64,000 nucleotides of DNA from Paenibacillus pinisoli (GCF_003605435.1 NZ_QXQB01000002.1:62001-126000); one strand, 5' to 3'; positions 28,063-36,956 are shown, counted from the first letter of the stretch. Notes: generated from the sequence alone by a model not told the origin. A program made the numbers and translations.

Positions 28063-29072
28063 AGCTTGGCACGCCCCTTCCGCGCAAGATAGATAAAGAA
28101 TGGCGCGCCCAAAGCGGCTGTCATAATCCCGACCGGCACCTCAAGAGGGAATATAATGAATCTAGCCGCCAGGTCGGCAAGCAGGAGCAAGCTTGCTCCC
28201 AGAACCGCGCTATACGGCAGCAGCCAGCGGTAATCCAGGCCAGCAATGCCTCTCGCTACATGAGGGATAATGATGCCGATCAGTCCGATAGGGCCAGCGA
28301 CCGCAACAGCACTGCCCGCAAGCAAGATTACGATCAAGCCGGCAGCCAGCTTCATTAGTGTCATATTCTGCCCCAGGCCCTTGGCCGATTCCTCGCCCAT
28401 CGCCATTACATTCCATTGTCTGGACAATGCGAACGCCAGCAGCCAGCCTGCACCCATATACGGGAGCACCGGCAGCAGCATCTCCGTCGTTCGGCCCGCC
28501 ACAGAGCCTGCTATCCAGAACAGGACATCCTGCAGCCCGCTTTCATTGCGAACCAGCATGCCTTGGGTCAGCGAGGCGAACAGCGCCGTCATAGCCGAGC
28601 CTGCAAGAATAATTCGCAGCGGCGACAGTCCCTCTCTTCCCACTGAGCCCATGGCATAGACGGCCACTGCAGCAATTGCCGCCCCGAAGAACGAAATCCA
28701 CATCAGCGTCTCCGTCTCCCTGATGGAGGCCAGTGTGAGCGCCGCAACTACGGCAAGGGATGCGCCTGCATTGATGCCCAGCACGCTTGGCGACGCCAGC
28801 GGATTGCGGGTTACACTCTGCAGGATTGCGCCCGCCAGCGCCAGCGAGCCGCCGACCGTGGCGGCAATCAGCGCCCTTGGCAGCCTGGCTGTGCGCGCAA
28901 TAACCTGATTCATCACACCCTCATCATAATTGGTGATGGATGAATGGATATCGCCCCAGCTGATGGATACAAAGCCGTACCTCATGCTGGCCATAAAGCT
29001 GACGATCAGCAAGACGAGTCCCCCTAGCAGCCCTGCGCTGCGAAAGGCCGTGCTTCTAATCTTCCTTCCCAT
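28059..29072 (-). CDS. Iron-siderophore ABC transporter permease (first)
   Basis: 337 residues from ATG 29072 (MGRKIRST), behind GGAGGAAGGGACAACATT. FecCD-type permease with GGSLALAGAILQSVTRNPLASPSVLGINAGAS and IGLIGIIIPHVARGIAGLDYR motifs. Pairs with the next permease; downstream of the binding-protein gene by about 95 bp. Confidence 0.93.
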   Translation of the reverse strand: MGRKIRSTAFRSAGLLGGLVLLIVSFMASMRYGFVSISWGDIHSSITNYDEGVMNQVIARTARLPRALIAATVGGSLALAGAILQSVTRNPLASPSVLGINAGASLAVVAALTLASIRETETLMWISFFGAAIAAVAVYAMGSVGREGLSPLRIILAGSAMTALFASLTQGMLVRNESGLQDVLFWIAGSVAGRTTEMLLPVLPYMGAGWLLAFALSRQWNVMAMGEESAKGLGQNMTLMKLAAGLIVILLAGSAVAVAGPIGLIGIIIPHVARGIAGLDYRWLLPYSAVLGASLLLLADLAARFIIFPLEVPVGIMTAALGAPFFIYLARKGRAKL

Positions 29073-29166
29073 AATGTTGTCCCTTCCTCCCCCTGATGCG
29101 AACACGCAACAAAAGAATGGGCCGGACAGCCCATTCTTTCATGGTCTAGCTTATAAGGAACTGCTA

Positions 29167-30447
29167 TTATTCCAATCCGAAGTAGAAGTAGAGGTCATCC
29201 AGCATAAGCTTAGCGGCAAGCGCACCGCCGGACAGATTCCACGTTACGGAGTTGACTTTGTAATACTTGTTGTTTTTCACGGCATTTAAATTCTTCCACA
29301 GCGCGCTGCTGGTCCAAGTCTTCTGATGCTGCAGAATGGCTCCATCGCCGTCCCAGTCGGTTGTGAAGTCGAAGATGTAATCGCCGTCGAGCAGGCTGAT
29401 CTGCTCTGTCGAAGCTACCGGAATAATCTCCTCGCCTGTCGCCCGCTGCGCCTTCGGCGTCGAGAAGCCCAGCTCCTGGAAGATCTTATAGGCAAAGCCT
29501 GTATTATAGGCACGGGCAGTACCGTTCGGGTTAATCCGAATGATGGAGACGGCTGCGCCTTTGTCCTTGGCGGAGAGCTTGCGTTTGAATTCGGCAACTT
29601 GCTTCTTCCAGTCAGCCAGATAGGCTGTTGCAATATCTTCTTTGTTGAATACTTTGGACATTACCTGCAGGTTGTCTTGCCAGTCGGCCAGATCCTTGGT
29701 CACAATTGTCGGAGCAATCTTGCTCAATTGCTTGTAGATGCCTTCGTGTCTGTCCTTCGTCGCGATAATAACGTCCGGCTTCAGGGCGACGATCGCTTCC
29801 ACGTTCGGCTGCGTCTCGTCTCCCAGCGTCTTCACGCCAATCAGGCTGGAGCGGATATATTCGTAGAACGGCTGTTGAATGTACGACTCAACTGCGCCGA
29901 CCGGCTTCACTTTCAGCAGAACGGAGATATCCACACCGCCGTTGAACAATACGACTACGCGCTTCGGAACGCTGTTCAATGTCGTGCTGCCAAGCTCATG
30001 CTTGAACGTGCGTTTGGTCTCCAGCACGGCAGTCGAAGACGCGCCGTTCCATGTGACCCATACGCCCAGCGATTCGCCTACGAAGCGAAGCGGTACCAGA
30101 AGCGTTCCGCTTACGTTCAGAGGAGCGGCATCCAGCGTTATGGCCGAGCCGTTAATGCGGGCAGACTTGCTGCCTTGCGTCAGCTCGATTGTTTGTCCGC
30201 CCTTTTTGATTGTTGCTTTTTTGCTCTTCCCGTCATAGCTGACCGTTCCGCCCAGCGCTTCCGCGATGGCGCGGTATGGAACTAGCGTGCGTCCGTTCTC
30301 GATGCGCGGATTCACGCTATAGGATTGCTTCTTCCCGTCGATCGTTACGCTGACGGTTTTGCCTGTGGCAACTGCAGCCGTAGCCGGTACCAGACCGACA
30401 ACCAGCGCAACCGCCAACAGCAGGGATAATAATTTTCTTCTCATCAT
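29167..30447 (-). CDS. Siderophore-binding protein fused to an N-terminal stalk domain
   Basis: 426 residues from ATG 30447; a GTG three codons upstream is too close to the AGGAG. A Sec signal peptide (about 1-30, ending near ATAAVA) without any lipobox cysteine. Residues about 30-145 form a copper-amine-oxidase-N-like 'stalk' domain (VNPRIENGRTLVPYRAIAEALG; LLVPLRFVGESLGVWVTWN). Residues about 150-426 form a cluster-A (FepB/FeuA-type) periplasmic-binding domain (VPKRVVVLFNGGVD; NVEAIVALKPDVIIATKDRH). Binds the imported ferric siderophore. The lack of a lipid anchor is unusual for a Gram-positive importer. Same operon as the lipoprotein upstream and both permeases. Confidence 0.88.
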   Translation of the reverse strand: MMRRKLLSLLLAVALVVGLVPATAAVATGKTVSVTIDGKKQSYSVNPRIENGRTLVPYRAIAEALGGTVSYDGKSKKATIKKGGQTIELTQGSKSARINGSAITLDAAPLNVSGTLLVPLRFVGESLGVWVTWNGASSTAVLETKRTFKHELGSTTLNSVPKRVVVLFNGGVDISVLLKVKPVGAVESYIQQPFYEYIRSSLIGVKTLGDETQPNVEAIVALKPDVIIATKDRHEGIYKQLSKIAPTIVTKDLADWQDNLQVMSKVFNKEDIATAYLADWKKQVAEFKRKLSAKDKGAAVSIIRINPNGTARAYNTGFAYKIFQELGFSTPKAQRATGEEIIPVASTEQISLLDGDYIFDFTTDWDGDGAILQHQKTWTSSALWKNLNAVKNNKYYKVNSVTWNLSGGALAAKLMLDDLYFYFGLE

Positions 30448-30474
30448 TTTGTTCACAATCTCCTAACCTATGAA

Positions 30475-30960
30475 TTAATTAGTCAAAGCTGGCTTCACAT
30501 CACGGAAGCCTTGGTACAGGGAATAATCCAGATCGATCAGCCGAGTCTTGTCCCACTCCGCTGCAGCAACCGCCTCCAGCACGCCGCCCAGATCGTTCTC
30601 GATCTGCTTCACCTTCTCCGGCTGCGCGCTTCCCGCGTTCCCGCTGAGCGACTTCCAAAGCGCCGCCATGCGTTCGGCCTGGCGAACGGCTTCATCGCGG
30701 TCATCGGACTCTACCGCTGTCTTGAACGTCTTGATCAAACTCGTCAATTCCTCCGCCGCAGACGGCACATCGTCTATCTGGGCAGCCTCTATAAGGGCAA
30801 GTCGATCCTGCTTGCCGTCGGTCTTCTCGCCGCTATCGGCGACGACCTTGCCCGGCTCCGTCTTCGTGTCCGAAGCGCTTGCGCCGCAGCCAGTCAAGAG
30901 GAAGACAACCAACATCATGAGCACTATGTAGCGAATCGTTCCACAACCCCCAAACCTCAT
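30475..30960 (-). CDS. Fur-box-led lipoprotein of unknown function
   Basis: About 161 residues from ATG 30960; the start is uncertain because no good ribosome site precedes it, and a start nearer GTG/ATG at about residues 14-16 is possible. Lipobox LLTGC, then a Lys/Asp-rich linker and an all-helical domain (about 50-150) with a conserved-looking repeat of hydrophobic positions (ELTSLIKTFKTAV, RQAERMAALWKSL). No known family recognised. First gene of the iron-uptake operon, directly behind a Fur box, so it is probably a surface component of siderophore uptake. Confidence 0.75.
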   Translation of the reverse strand: MRFGGCGTIRYIVLMMLVVFLLTGCGASASDTKTEPGKVVADSGEKTDGKQDRLALIEAAQIDDVPSAAEELTSLIKTFKTAVESDDRDEAVRQAERMAALWKSLSGNAGSAQPEKVKQIENDLGGVLEAVAAAEWDKTRLIDLDYSLYQGFRDVKPALTN

Positions 30961-30965
30961 GTGAA

Positions 30966-30980
30966 TGATAATCATTTTCA
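30966..30980. promoter_or_regulatory. Fur box of the iron-uptake operon
   Basis: TGATAATCATTTTCA matches the 7-1-7 Fur consensus TGATAATNATTATCA with one mismatch (16 of 19 against the classic 19-mer in 30961-30979). Sits immediately upstream of the lipoprotein start. Confidence 0.85.
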
Positions 30981-31130
30981 ATACCTATTGTACCTATGCC
31001 GATTTTGGTTTCCCATACACGATATTGTCCGATTCGCATGGACAAAAATTTCATTACTTCTACTCTGCGGAATCTTTCCCTAACGAGATTCGCTATTGCC
31101 CCACATCCAATATATTGCTAAAATTGTAGA

Positions 31131-31145
31131 TGATAATAATTATCA
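31131..31145. promoter_or_regulatory. Perfect Fur box upstream of the Btr-like gene
   Basis: TGATAATAATTATCA is a perfect 7-1-7 Fur box, 61 bp upstream of the AraC-type gene. With the box at 30966 it gives each arm of the divergent pair its own iron operator. Confidence 0.9.
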
Positions 31146-31205
31146 ATATCACATCTGACTTCTGCGCCTATTATCGCACTTCTAATAGAAAAGGACTGCC
31201 GTAAC

Positions 31206-32795
31206 ATGAATCCCCGTTCTTATTTCTCTAGTTATCCGCTGCATATCGCAACCTGCCATTACAGAGAAGGCTTCCGCTCCGAGCCGCAGCAGCCTGAGCA
31301 CGGCATCATCGGCATCGTGCAAAGCGGCGCCGGCATGCTGTTCCTGAGCAACGGCCGGTCCTGCCCTTTGCAGGAGGGCTCCTTCTTCTTCGCCCGGCCC
31401 GGCGGCGTGAACTTCGAGCTTATGGCCGATCCCGGCGGCAGCCTGAAGCTGAGCCTCGTTCATTATTGGGCCGCCCAGCTGGATGAAGAGGGGCTGGCAC
31501 CCGGCGGCTATGAGCTCCTACAAGGCGACCATTGCTCTTACCGGGCCGCTTCGGCACAGACCGAGTCGCTGCTCTCCAACTTGCGCCTGGCGCTAAGCGA
31601 ATCCGGCCCGATCGGCGACATGCGCAAGCAGCTCGCCCTGTATGAGCTGCTGCTGCATCTGCATGCCCACCAGCACGCTCCGTCGCGGGCAGGCACCGAT
31701 TCGATCCAGACTACGATCGAATATATGGAACGCCGCTTGTCCAAGCCGCTTCAGGTCAGCGAGCTGCCTAGACTGGCGGGGATGACGCCAAGCTCCTACT
31801 GCCGGGCCTTCAAGAAGCTGACCGGCCTCTCTCCCGGCAGCTATCTGACCAAGCTGCGCATGCTGAAGGCGAAGGAGCTGATGACCGACAAGCAGGCCTC
31901 GCTGCGCGATATTGCCGTCAGCGTCGGCTATCAAGACGAGCTCTACTTCAGCCGCGTGTTCAAGAAGACGGAGGGCATCTCCCCGTCCGTCTACCTGAAA
32001 CGCCGCGACCGCAAGATCGCCGTCGTCAGCAGCCTGGCGCTGCAGGACCATTTGCTCGCGCTCGGCATCCTGCCTATTGCCGCTCCGAGCTTTCCGAGCT
32101 ACCACTTGACGCCGTCAGGCTTCCCGAGCTATCTGCATGAGCGACTGGCCGGCACCGTCCCGCTTAATGCGGAGAATCCGATCCGCTCCAGCGATGTCGT
32201 GCCGCTTGGCCCGGACCTTATCTTGCGCACCAAGCTCCGGCATGATCTGGGCGACACACATTGGGGCGAAGAGGGCAGCGCCATTCTGATCGACCATTCC
32301 ACCAGCTGGGAGTATTACTTCCGCGCAATCGCAGGCCGGGTAGACCGGATGGCGGAAGCCGAACGCGCCATTCGCGCCATGTCCATCCTGGAGCAGGAAG
32401 CGCGGCGCAAGCTGGAGCCGGTATCAAAGCACGGCAAGTGGACGATTATTCGTCTGCTGCCGGATAATTGCCGCATTTACGGCGTGAAGGAGCACGCATT
32501 GACCGACTTGTTCTATGGCAGGCTCAAATTTCAGGCGGATGAGCGAATCACTCACGGCACTTACCTCGAAGACGCCTTCGATCGTTTGATCGAGCTTGAC
32601 CCGGAGCAGCTGCTGGTCGTATGGAGCGAAGAACCCGTCATTCACCAGTTCAACGCCGATCCCCGCTGGCAGCAGCTGAGGGCCGTCAGGGAGAACAGAG
32701 TCTATTATCCCGACAGCAGGGAATGGGACCCGTGGGGGCCGATCGGACGGGAGCATATGATCAAAGCGATGGTCCGTTATTTTGTGAAGCTGTAG
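31206..32795 (+). CDS. btr: AraC-type regulator with C-terminal siderophore-binding domain (Btr-like)
   Basis: 529 residues. N-terminal cupin-like region (about 1-160), double AraC helix-turn-helix (about 168-265: LQVSELPRLAGMTPSSYCRAFKKLTG; LRDIAVSVGYQDELYFSRVFKK), and a C-terminal cluster-A binding-protein domain (about 270-529). This architecture is that of B. subtilis Btr, which senses ferric bacillibactin/enterobactin and activates the feu importer. Divergent from a siderophore importer and behind a Fur box, so the same role is likely. Ligand not predictable. Confidence 0.88.
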   Translation: MNPRSYFSSYPLHIATCHYREGFRSEPQQPEHGIIGIVQSGAGMLFLSNGRSCPLQEGSFFFARPGGVNFELMADPGGSLKLSLVHYWAAQLDEEGLAPGGYELLQGDHCSYRAASAQTESLLSNLRLALSESGPIGDMRKQLALYELLLHLHAHQHAPSRAGTDSIQTTIEYMERRLSKPLQVSELPRLAGMTPSSYCRAFKKLTGLSPGSYLTKLRMLKAKELMTDKQASLRDIAVSVGYQDELYFSRVFKKTEGISPSVYLKRRDRKIAVVSSLALQDHLLALGILPIAAPSFPSYHLTPSGFPSYLHERLAGTVPLNAENPIRSSDVVPLGPDLILRTKLRHDLGDTHWGEEGSAILIDHSTSWEYYFRAIAGRVDRMAEAERAIRAMSILEQEARRKLEPVSKHGKWTIIRLLPDNCRIYGVKEHALTDLFYGRLKFQADERITHGTYLEDAFDRLIELDPEQLLVVWSEEPVIHQFNADPRWQQLRAVRENRVYYPDSREWDPWGPIGREHMIKAMVRYFVKL

Positions 32796-32835
32796 AGTGG
32801 AATCCGCTTGTCCAACAACCGCACATCCATCCCAA

Positions 32836-32873
32836 AAACCTCTGCGCCCCTCATGGAAGCGGCGCAGAGGTTT
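32836..32873. terminator. Bidirectional terminator
   Basis: Perfect 13-bp stem AAACCTCTGCGCC / GGCGCAGAGGTTT with a 12-nt loop, between the convergent btr-like gene and the tro operon. Confidence 0.85.
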
Positions 32874-32882
32874 CTCTTCATC

Positions 32883-33320
32883 CTATAGCCGATCAGCTTG
32901 CCGGCGGGTTCCGCTGTTATTATCCAATCTCAACGGCAGCTCTGCTTCGCCTTTCTCCAGCATCCCGATCAGCGCCTCCAGCCTGGAGGCTGACTCCCAG
33001 CTGAGGTGATGCTCCAGCTGCTCCGCATCCTTGAAGGCCTGCTCTTCCGGCACGCCTGCAAGCCGAAGCAGCCTGACCAGCGTCCGGTGCTTGCTGAGCA
33101 GTTGATTGCCCATCCTTAATCCTGAATACGTAAGAGCGATCTGTCCATATCTCTCATAGATCACATAGCCGCATTCCCGCAGCTTCAGCGCCATCTTGGA
33201 TACAGTGGAGAGATGGACGGACAGCGCTGCCGCCACCTCCGACACTCTTACGCAGCCCGTCGACCTGGTCAGCACATAGATTTGCTTCAAATAATCCTCC
33301 ATTACCGGCGTCAGCGTCAT
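32883..33320 (-). CDS. troR: DtxR/MntR-family metalloregulator (TroR-like)
   Basis: 145 residues from ATG 33320, which overlaps the permease stop (ATGA). N-terminal winged helix (about 5-65), then dimerisation/metal region. Against B. subtilis MntR the metal ligands D8, H77, E99, E102 and H103 are conserved as D9, H78, E100, E103 and H104, but E11 is replaced by K12. Represses Mn/Zn import when metal is plentiful. Last gene of a troABCDR-ordered operon, so probably autoregulated via the operator near 36.9 kb. Confidence 0.9.
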   Translation of the reverse strand: MTLTPVMEDYLKQIYVLTRSTGCVRVSEVAAALSVHLSTVSKMALKLRECGYVIYERYGQIALTYSGLRMGNQLLSKHRTLVRLLRLAGVPEEQAFKDAEQLEHHLSWESASRLEALIGMLEKGEAELPLRLDNNSGTRRQADRL

Positions 33321-34204
33321 CCCGGGGCTGCGCCTCCGGCAGCGCGATGCCGGAACCAGCGCGATGCAAGGCCATGTCGGGGCGACGCGATAAAGCTGAC
33401 CATAAAGACGATCCCCGTCGCAAAAGCCATCGAGCCCGATATCGAGGTATCGAGCCAAGCCGCCACATAATAGCCCGATACAGCCGACAATACGCCGAAT
33501 CCGCCGCTAAGAGCGAACATCGCGAGCAGCCGGTCCGTCCATAGATAGGCGGCCGCAGCCGGTGTAATCAGCATCGCTACCACCATAATGGCGCCGACCG
33601 CGTCGAAGGCCGCAACCGTCGTTACGGATACAAGCGACATGAAGACATAATGCATCAGCACGACCGGCAATCCCAGGCTGGCCGCAAGGGCAGGGTCAAA
33701 GGACGTAATTTTCCACTCCTTATAGAAAGCAAGCACCGCGACCAGCACGACAATCAGGACGATCGACAGAATAAAGACGGCTTCCGGTATGGAACCGATA
33801 AAGGGCAGCTCGATTCTCTCCCAAGGAATAAAGGTAATCTCCCCCATCAGCGTATGCTTCACATCCAGATGCGCATTGCCGACCTTCGTCGCAATCAGCA
33901 CGACGCCGATTGCGAAGAGCGTGGTGAATACAACGCCGATAGAGGCCTCTTGCTGCACGCCTCTGGCATGGAACCACTGCACCAGCACCGAAGTAAGCAA
34001 GCCTGCGGCGATCGCCCCGATGAGCATGTGCACGCCGCTTAGCTCCCTGGTCACTAAATACGCTACAACAATGCCGAGCAGCACCGTATGGCTGATCGCA
34101 TCGGCCATCATCGCCATCCTCCGCAGAATGAGCAGCACGCCGATAATGCCGCAAGAAAGGCCCACAAGCGATGCTGTCAACAAGATCCAGCCTGCATAGC
34201 TCAT
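33317..34204 (-). CDS. troD: Metal ABC transporter permease TroD
   Basis: 295-residue ABC-3 family permease with about eight helices (GIIGVLLILRRMAMMADAISHTVLLGI; DAVGAIMVVAMLITPAAAAYLWT). Forms the Mn/Zn channel with TroC. Its ATG overlaps the troC stop, and its stop overlaps the troR start, so the operon is tightly coupled. Confidence 0.92.
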   Translation of the reverse strand: MSYAGWILLTASLVGLSCGIIGVLLILRRMAMMADAISHTVLLGIVVAYLVTRELSGVHMLIGAIAAGLLTSVLVQWFHARGVQQEASIGVVFTTLFAIGVVLIATKVGNAHLDVKHTLMGEITFIPWERIELPFIGSIPEAVFILSIVLIVVLVAVLAFYKEWKITSFDPALAASLGLPVVLMHYVFMSLVSVTTVAAFDAVGAIMVVAMLITPAAAAYLWTDRLLAMFALSGGFGVLSAVSGYYVAAWLDTSISGSMAFATGIVFMVSFIASPRHGLASRWFRHRAAGGAAPG

Positions 34205-35124
34205 CCCGCTTCCCCCCTCTCCAGCACACGCTGCGTAGACATTGGCCGATCAAGAGACTTCTTCTGCGCATAACGCTGCAGCAGAAGGACGAGCAGTCCC
34301 TTGCTCGCGCCGAAAGCAAGCGACACGATAAAGATCGTGGACGCGGCAATGACGATGAACGGACCCGTCGGCCAGCCTTTGCCGAAGGTGCTGATCAGCG
34401 TGCCCGCCATCCCTGACATGCCTCCGAAGAGGCCCGACAGCACGACCATCCACAGAAAGGAATTGGTCCAATATCTGGAGCTGACAGCCGGAATGATCAG
34501 CAGTGCCGCCATCAATATGACGCCAACCGCTTGAATGCCGATCACGATAACCAGCACAAGCACCGTCATATAGATGCTGCTCATCCAGCGGCTGGAGAGC
34601 CCTAGTCCTTTGGCGAATTGCGGGTCGAACAGATAGAGCTTCCACTCCTTAAAGGCGATGATTGAGATCAGGACTACCAGCAAGGCTAGTCCCGACATCG
34701 TGAATACATCCTTGCGGACCATTGAGGCTGCTTGCCCGAAGATGAAGCTGTCCAGACCGCTCTGGCTGCCGCCTCCCATCCGGTTCACGAAGGTGAGCAG
34801 CATAATGCCAAGTCCGAAGAATACAGACAGAATCATGCCCATCGCGGCATCCTCCTTCACCCTGCTGGACGAGCGGATCCACCCAATGAGCAGCGCTCCC
34901 AGCAGGGCGCTTGCCGCCGCCCCTCCAATCATAAGCGGCAGGTTCTTGCTCCCTGCAATCATAAATCCGATAATGACGCCCGGCAGCGCGGCATGCGACA
35001 GCGCGTCGCTCATGAGGCTTTGCCGCTTCCAATAGGCGAAGCATCCCATCACGCCCGCTGCCACTCCTAATATCAGGGTGCTGAAGAGCACCCACTGAGC
35101 ATTATGTGACAGTGCCAGACTCAT
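34201..35124 (-). CDS. troC: Metal ABC transporter permease TroC
   Basis: 307 residues from ATG 35124 (MSLALSH), overlapping the ATPase stop by ATGA. ABC-3 permease motifs CFAYWKRQSLMSDALSHAALPG and IQAVGVILMAALLIIPAVSSRYW. Partner of TroD. A slightly longer start exists but would extend into troB. Confidence 0.92.
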   Translation of the reverse strand: MSLALSHNAQWVLFSTLILGVAAGVMGCFAYWKRQSLMSDALSHAALPGVIIGFMIAGSKNLPLMIGGAAASALLGALLIGWIRSSSRVKEDAAMGMILSVFFGLGIMLLTFVNRMGGGSQSGLDSFIFGQAASMVRKDVFTMSGLALLVVLISIIAFKEWKLYLFDPQFAKGLGLSSRWMSSIYMTVLVLVIVIGIQAVGVILMAALLIIPAVSSRYWTNSFLWMVVLSGLFGGMSGMAGTLISTFGKGWPTGPFIVIAASTIFIVSLAFGASKGLLVLLLQRYAQKKSLDRPMSTQRVLERGEAG

Positions 35125-35858
35125 CCCAGCTTCTCCCCCATCCATCTGAGCGTTCCGCCGTAAGTGCGGAATATATTTTCCCTCGTAAAAGTTTCCGCCG
35201 TCGCCCCGTGCGCCACGACGCTCCGACTCAGCATGAGCACCTGATCGAAGTAATCCTCCACCGTCTGCAAGTCATGGTGGACGACCATAACTGTGCGCCC
35301 CTTGTTCTTGAGCACCTTGAGCGTATCCATAATCGCCCGCTCCGTCGCCGCGTCGACGCCGGCAAGCGGCTCATCAAGGAAGTACAGATCTGCGTCCTGC
35401 ACGAGCGCCCGCGCCAGGAATACTCGCTGCTGCTGCCCGCCCGACAATTGGCTGATCTGGCGGTCGGCGAATGCGGCCATGCCCATCTCTTCCAGCGCGC
35501 CCATAGCCAGATCGCGATGCATGCGCTTCGGCCGCTTCAGCCAGCCAATCTTGCCATAGAGCCCCATCATGACCACATCAAGCGCATTCGTCGGGAAATC
35601 CCAATCGACCGAGCCTCGCTGCGGAACATAGCCTATTCTGGACTTCGCCTTGCTGTAGTCCTTGCCGAAAAACCGGACGGAACCGGACAGCCGCGGATGA
35701 AGATCAAGCATCACCTTCAGCAACGTCGACTTGCCTGCGCCGTTCGGCCCGACAATGCTTGTCAGCGTTCCCGGCTGCACATCGAACCGGACATCATTCA
35801 GCACCTTGTTCTTTCTGTAGGAAGCGGTTAATCCGCTGACGCTTAATACCGGCATCAT
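35121..35858 (-). CDS. troB: Metal ABC transporter ATPase TroB
   Basis: 245 residues. Walker A GPNGAGKST, Q-loop GYVPQRGSVDWDFP (the typical metal-ABC variant), signature LSGGQQQRV, Walker B LYFLDEP and H-loop VVHHDL. Powers Mn/Zn uptake. Its start overlaps the troA stop. Confidence 0.94.
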   Translation of the reverse strand: MMPVLSVSGLTASYRKNKVLNDVRFDVQPGTLTSIVGPNGAGKSTLLKVMLDLHPRLSGSVRFFGKDYSKAKSRIGYVPQRGSVDWDFPTNALDVVMMGLYGKIGWLKRPKRMHRDLAMGALEEMGMAAFADRQISQLSGGQQQRVFLARALVQDADLYFLDEPLAGVDAATERAIMDTLKVLKNKGRTVMVVHHDLQTVEDYFDQVLMLSRSVVAHGATAETFTRENIFRTYGGTLRWMGEKLG

Positions 35859-36823
35859 CGTGATTGCTCCTCTCCGCTAAGCGCTTTAGTTATCGTATCT
35901 ACGTTATGGGCGTACATGCCAAGGTAAGTGCCTTCCTTCGTTCCCGCCTCTCCCATTGCATCGGAGAACAGCTCGCCGCCGAGCTTTACATCCAGCCCCC
36001 GCTTCTTCGCCCCTTCGATAACGGCATTGATAGAAGCCGGATTGATGCTGCTCTCGATAAAGACGGCTGGAACATCATGCTCCACCAGCGTAGCGATTGT
36101 GTCGTCGATATCCGACAGCCCGATCTCGTCCTCCGTGCTAAGCCCCTGCAAGCCGACGACCTGGATGCCCAGCAACCTGCCGAAATAGCCGAACGCATCA
36201 TGCGCGGTAACCAGAATCCGTTGGTCCTGCGGAATTTGGGCCACCTTCTGCATCGCTTCTTCCTTCAAGGCATCCAGCTTCTCGAAGTAGCTCTTCCGGT
36301 TGTCCTCGAAGTAATCCGCATCTTCCGGATACGCCTTCTTCAGCTCGTCCGCGGCAGCAGACAAAGCCTCCTTCCACAAGTCGATATCGAACCAGATATG
36401 GGGATCAATCGCTCCGCCTTCATCCGTCAGCAGTTTCTCCTCAGAGATGACTTCTCCAATTGCGAGTACAGGCCTGTTCTTGCCGATCTCCTCGAACACC
36501 TTCAGCATATTGGACTCCAGATGCAGACCGCTGTAAAAAATCATATCGCCGTTCTCCAGCGTAGCAATATCGCCTTGCGTCGCCGTGTACAGATGGGGAT
36601 CGACCCCTGGACCCATCAAGCTATGTACCTCAACCTTGTCGCCCCCGATGACAGACAGCGGCTCGGCGATTTGAGCGATCGTCGTCACGATATTGATTTT
36701 GCCGCTTTCGTTTTTGACTGGCTTCTTCCCTCCATCACTGCAAGCGGCCAGAAGCAAAGATAATGACAATACAAGCAGGACCGCGGTCCATCCTCTCCTC
36801 TTTCCGATCAACCCGTTTCTCAC
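35855..36823 (-). CDS. troA: Mn/Zn-binding lipoprotein TroA
   Basis: 322 residues from a GTG at 36823, behind AGGAGGAGAGAGAAAC; an upstream in-frame ATG has no ribosome site. Lipobox LLAAC. Cluster A-I fold. Likely metal ligands H77 (GVDPHLY), H142 (DPHIWFD), H208 (TAHDAFGYFG) and D288 (FSDAMGE). These match the His-His-His-Asp set of Treponema TroA with the same spacings (65, 66, 80), unlike the Glu third ligand of PsaA/MntC. So Zn or Mn, or both, may be carried. Confidence 0.9.
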   Translation of the reverse strand: MRNGLIGKRRGWTAVLLVLSLSLLLAACSDGGKKPVKNESGKINIVTTIAQIAEPLSVIGGDKVEVHSLMGPGVDPHLYTATQGDIATLENGDMIFYSGLHLESNMLKVFEEIGKNRPVLAIGEVISEEKLLTDEGGAIDPHIWFDIDLWKEALSAAADELKKAYPEDADYFEDNRKSYFEKLDALKEEAMQKVAQIPQDQRILVTAHDAFGYFGRLLGIQVVGLQGLSTEDEIGLSDIDDTIATLVEHDVPAVFIESSINPASINAVIEGAKKRGLDVKLGGELFSDAMGEAGTKEGTYLGMYAHNVDTITKALSGEEQSR

Positions 36824-36892
36824 GTTTCTCTCTCCTCCTGATTCCCCTCGATCCCAATTTGACCAAGGCAACAAAATATGATTAACCACAAA

Positions 36893-36914
36893 AGTTTTTC
36901 CCTAGTGCAAAACT
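36893..36914. promoter_or_regulatory. Candidate TroR operator at the tro promoter
   Basis: Inverted repeat AGTTTT...AAAACT around TTTTTCCCTAGTGCAAAA, located about 15-35 bp downstream of the -10. It shares TTTCCCTAG with the palindrome at 37834-37847 and resembles Mn-responsive DtxR-family operators. Confidence 0.6.
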
Positions 36915-36927
36915 AATGGTTAAATAC

Positions 36928-36956
36928 AAAATAGTAGACACAGGGCAATTTGTCAA
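36928..36956 (-). promoter_or_regulatory. tro operon promoter
   Basis: Perfect TTGACA (36951-36956), 17-bp spacer, TATTTT (36928-36933) on the minus strand, 105 bp upstream of troA. Confidence 0.7.
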
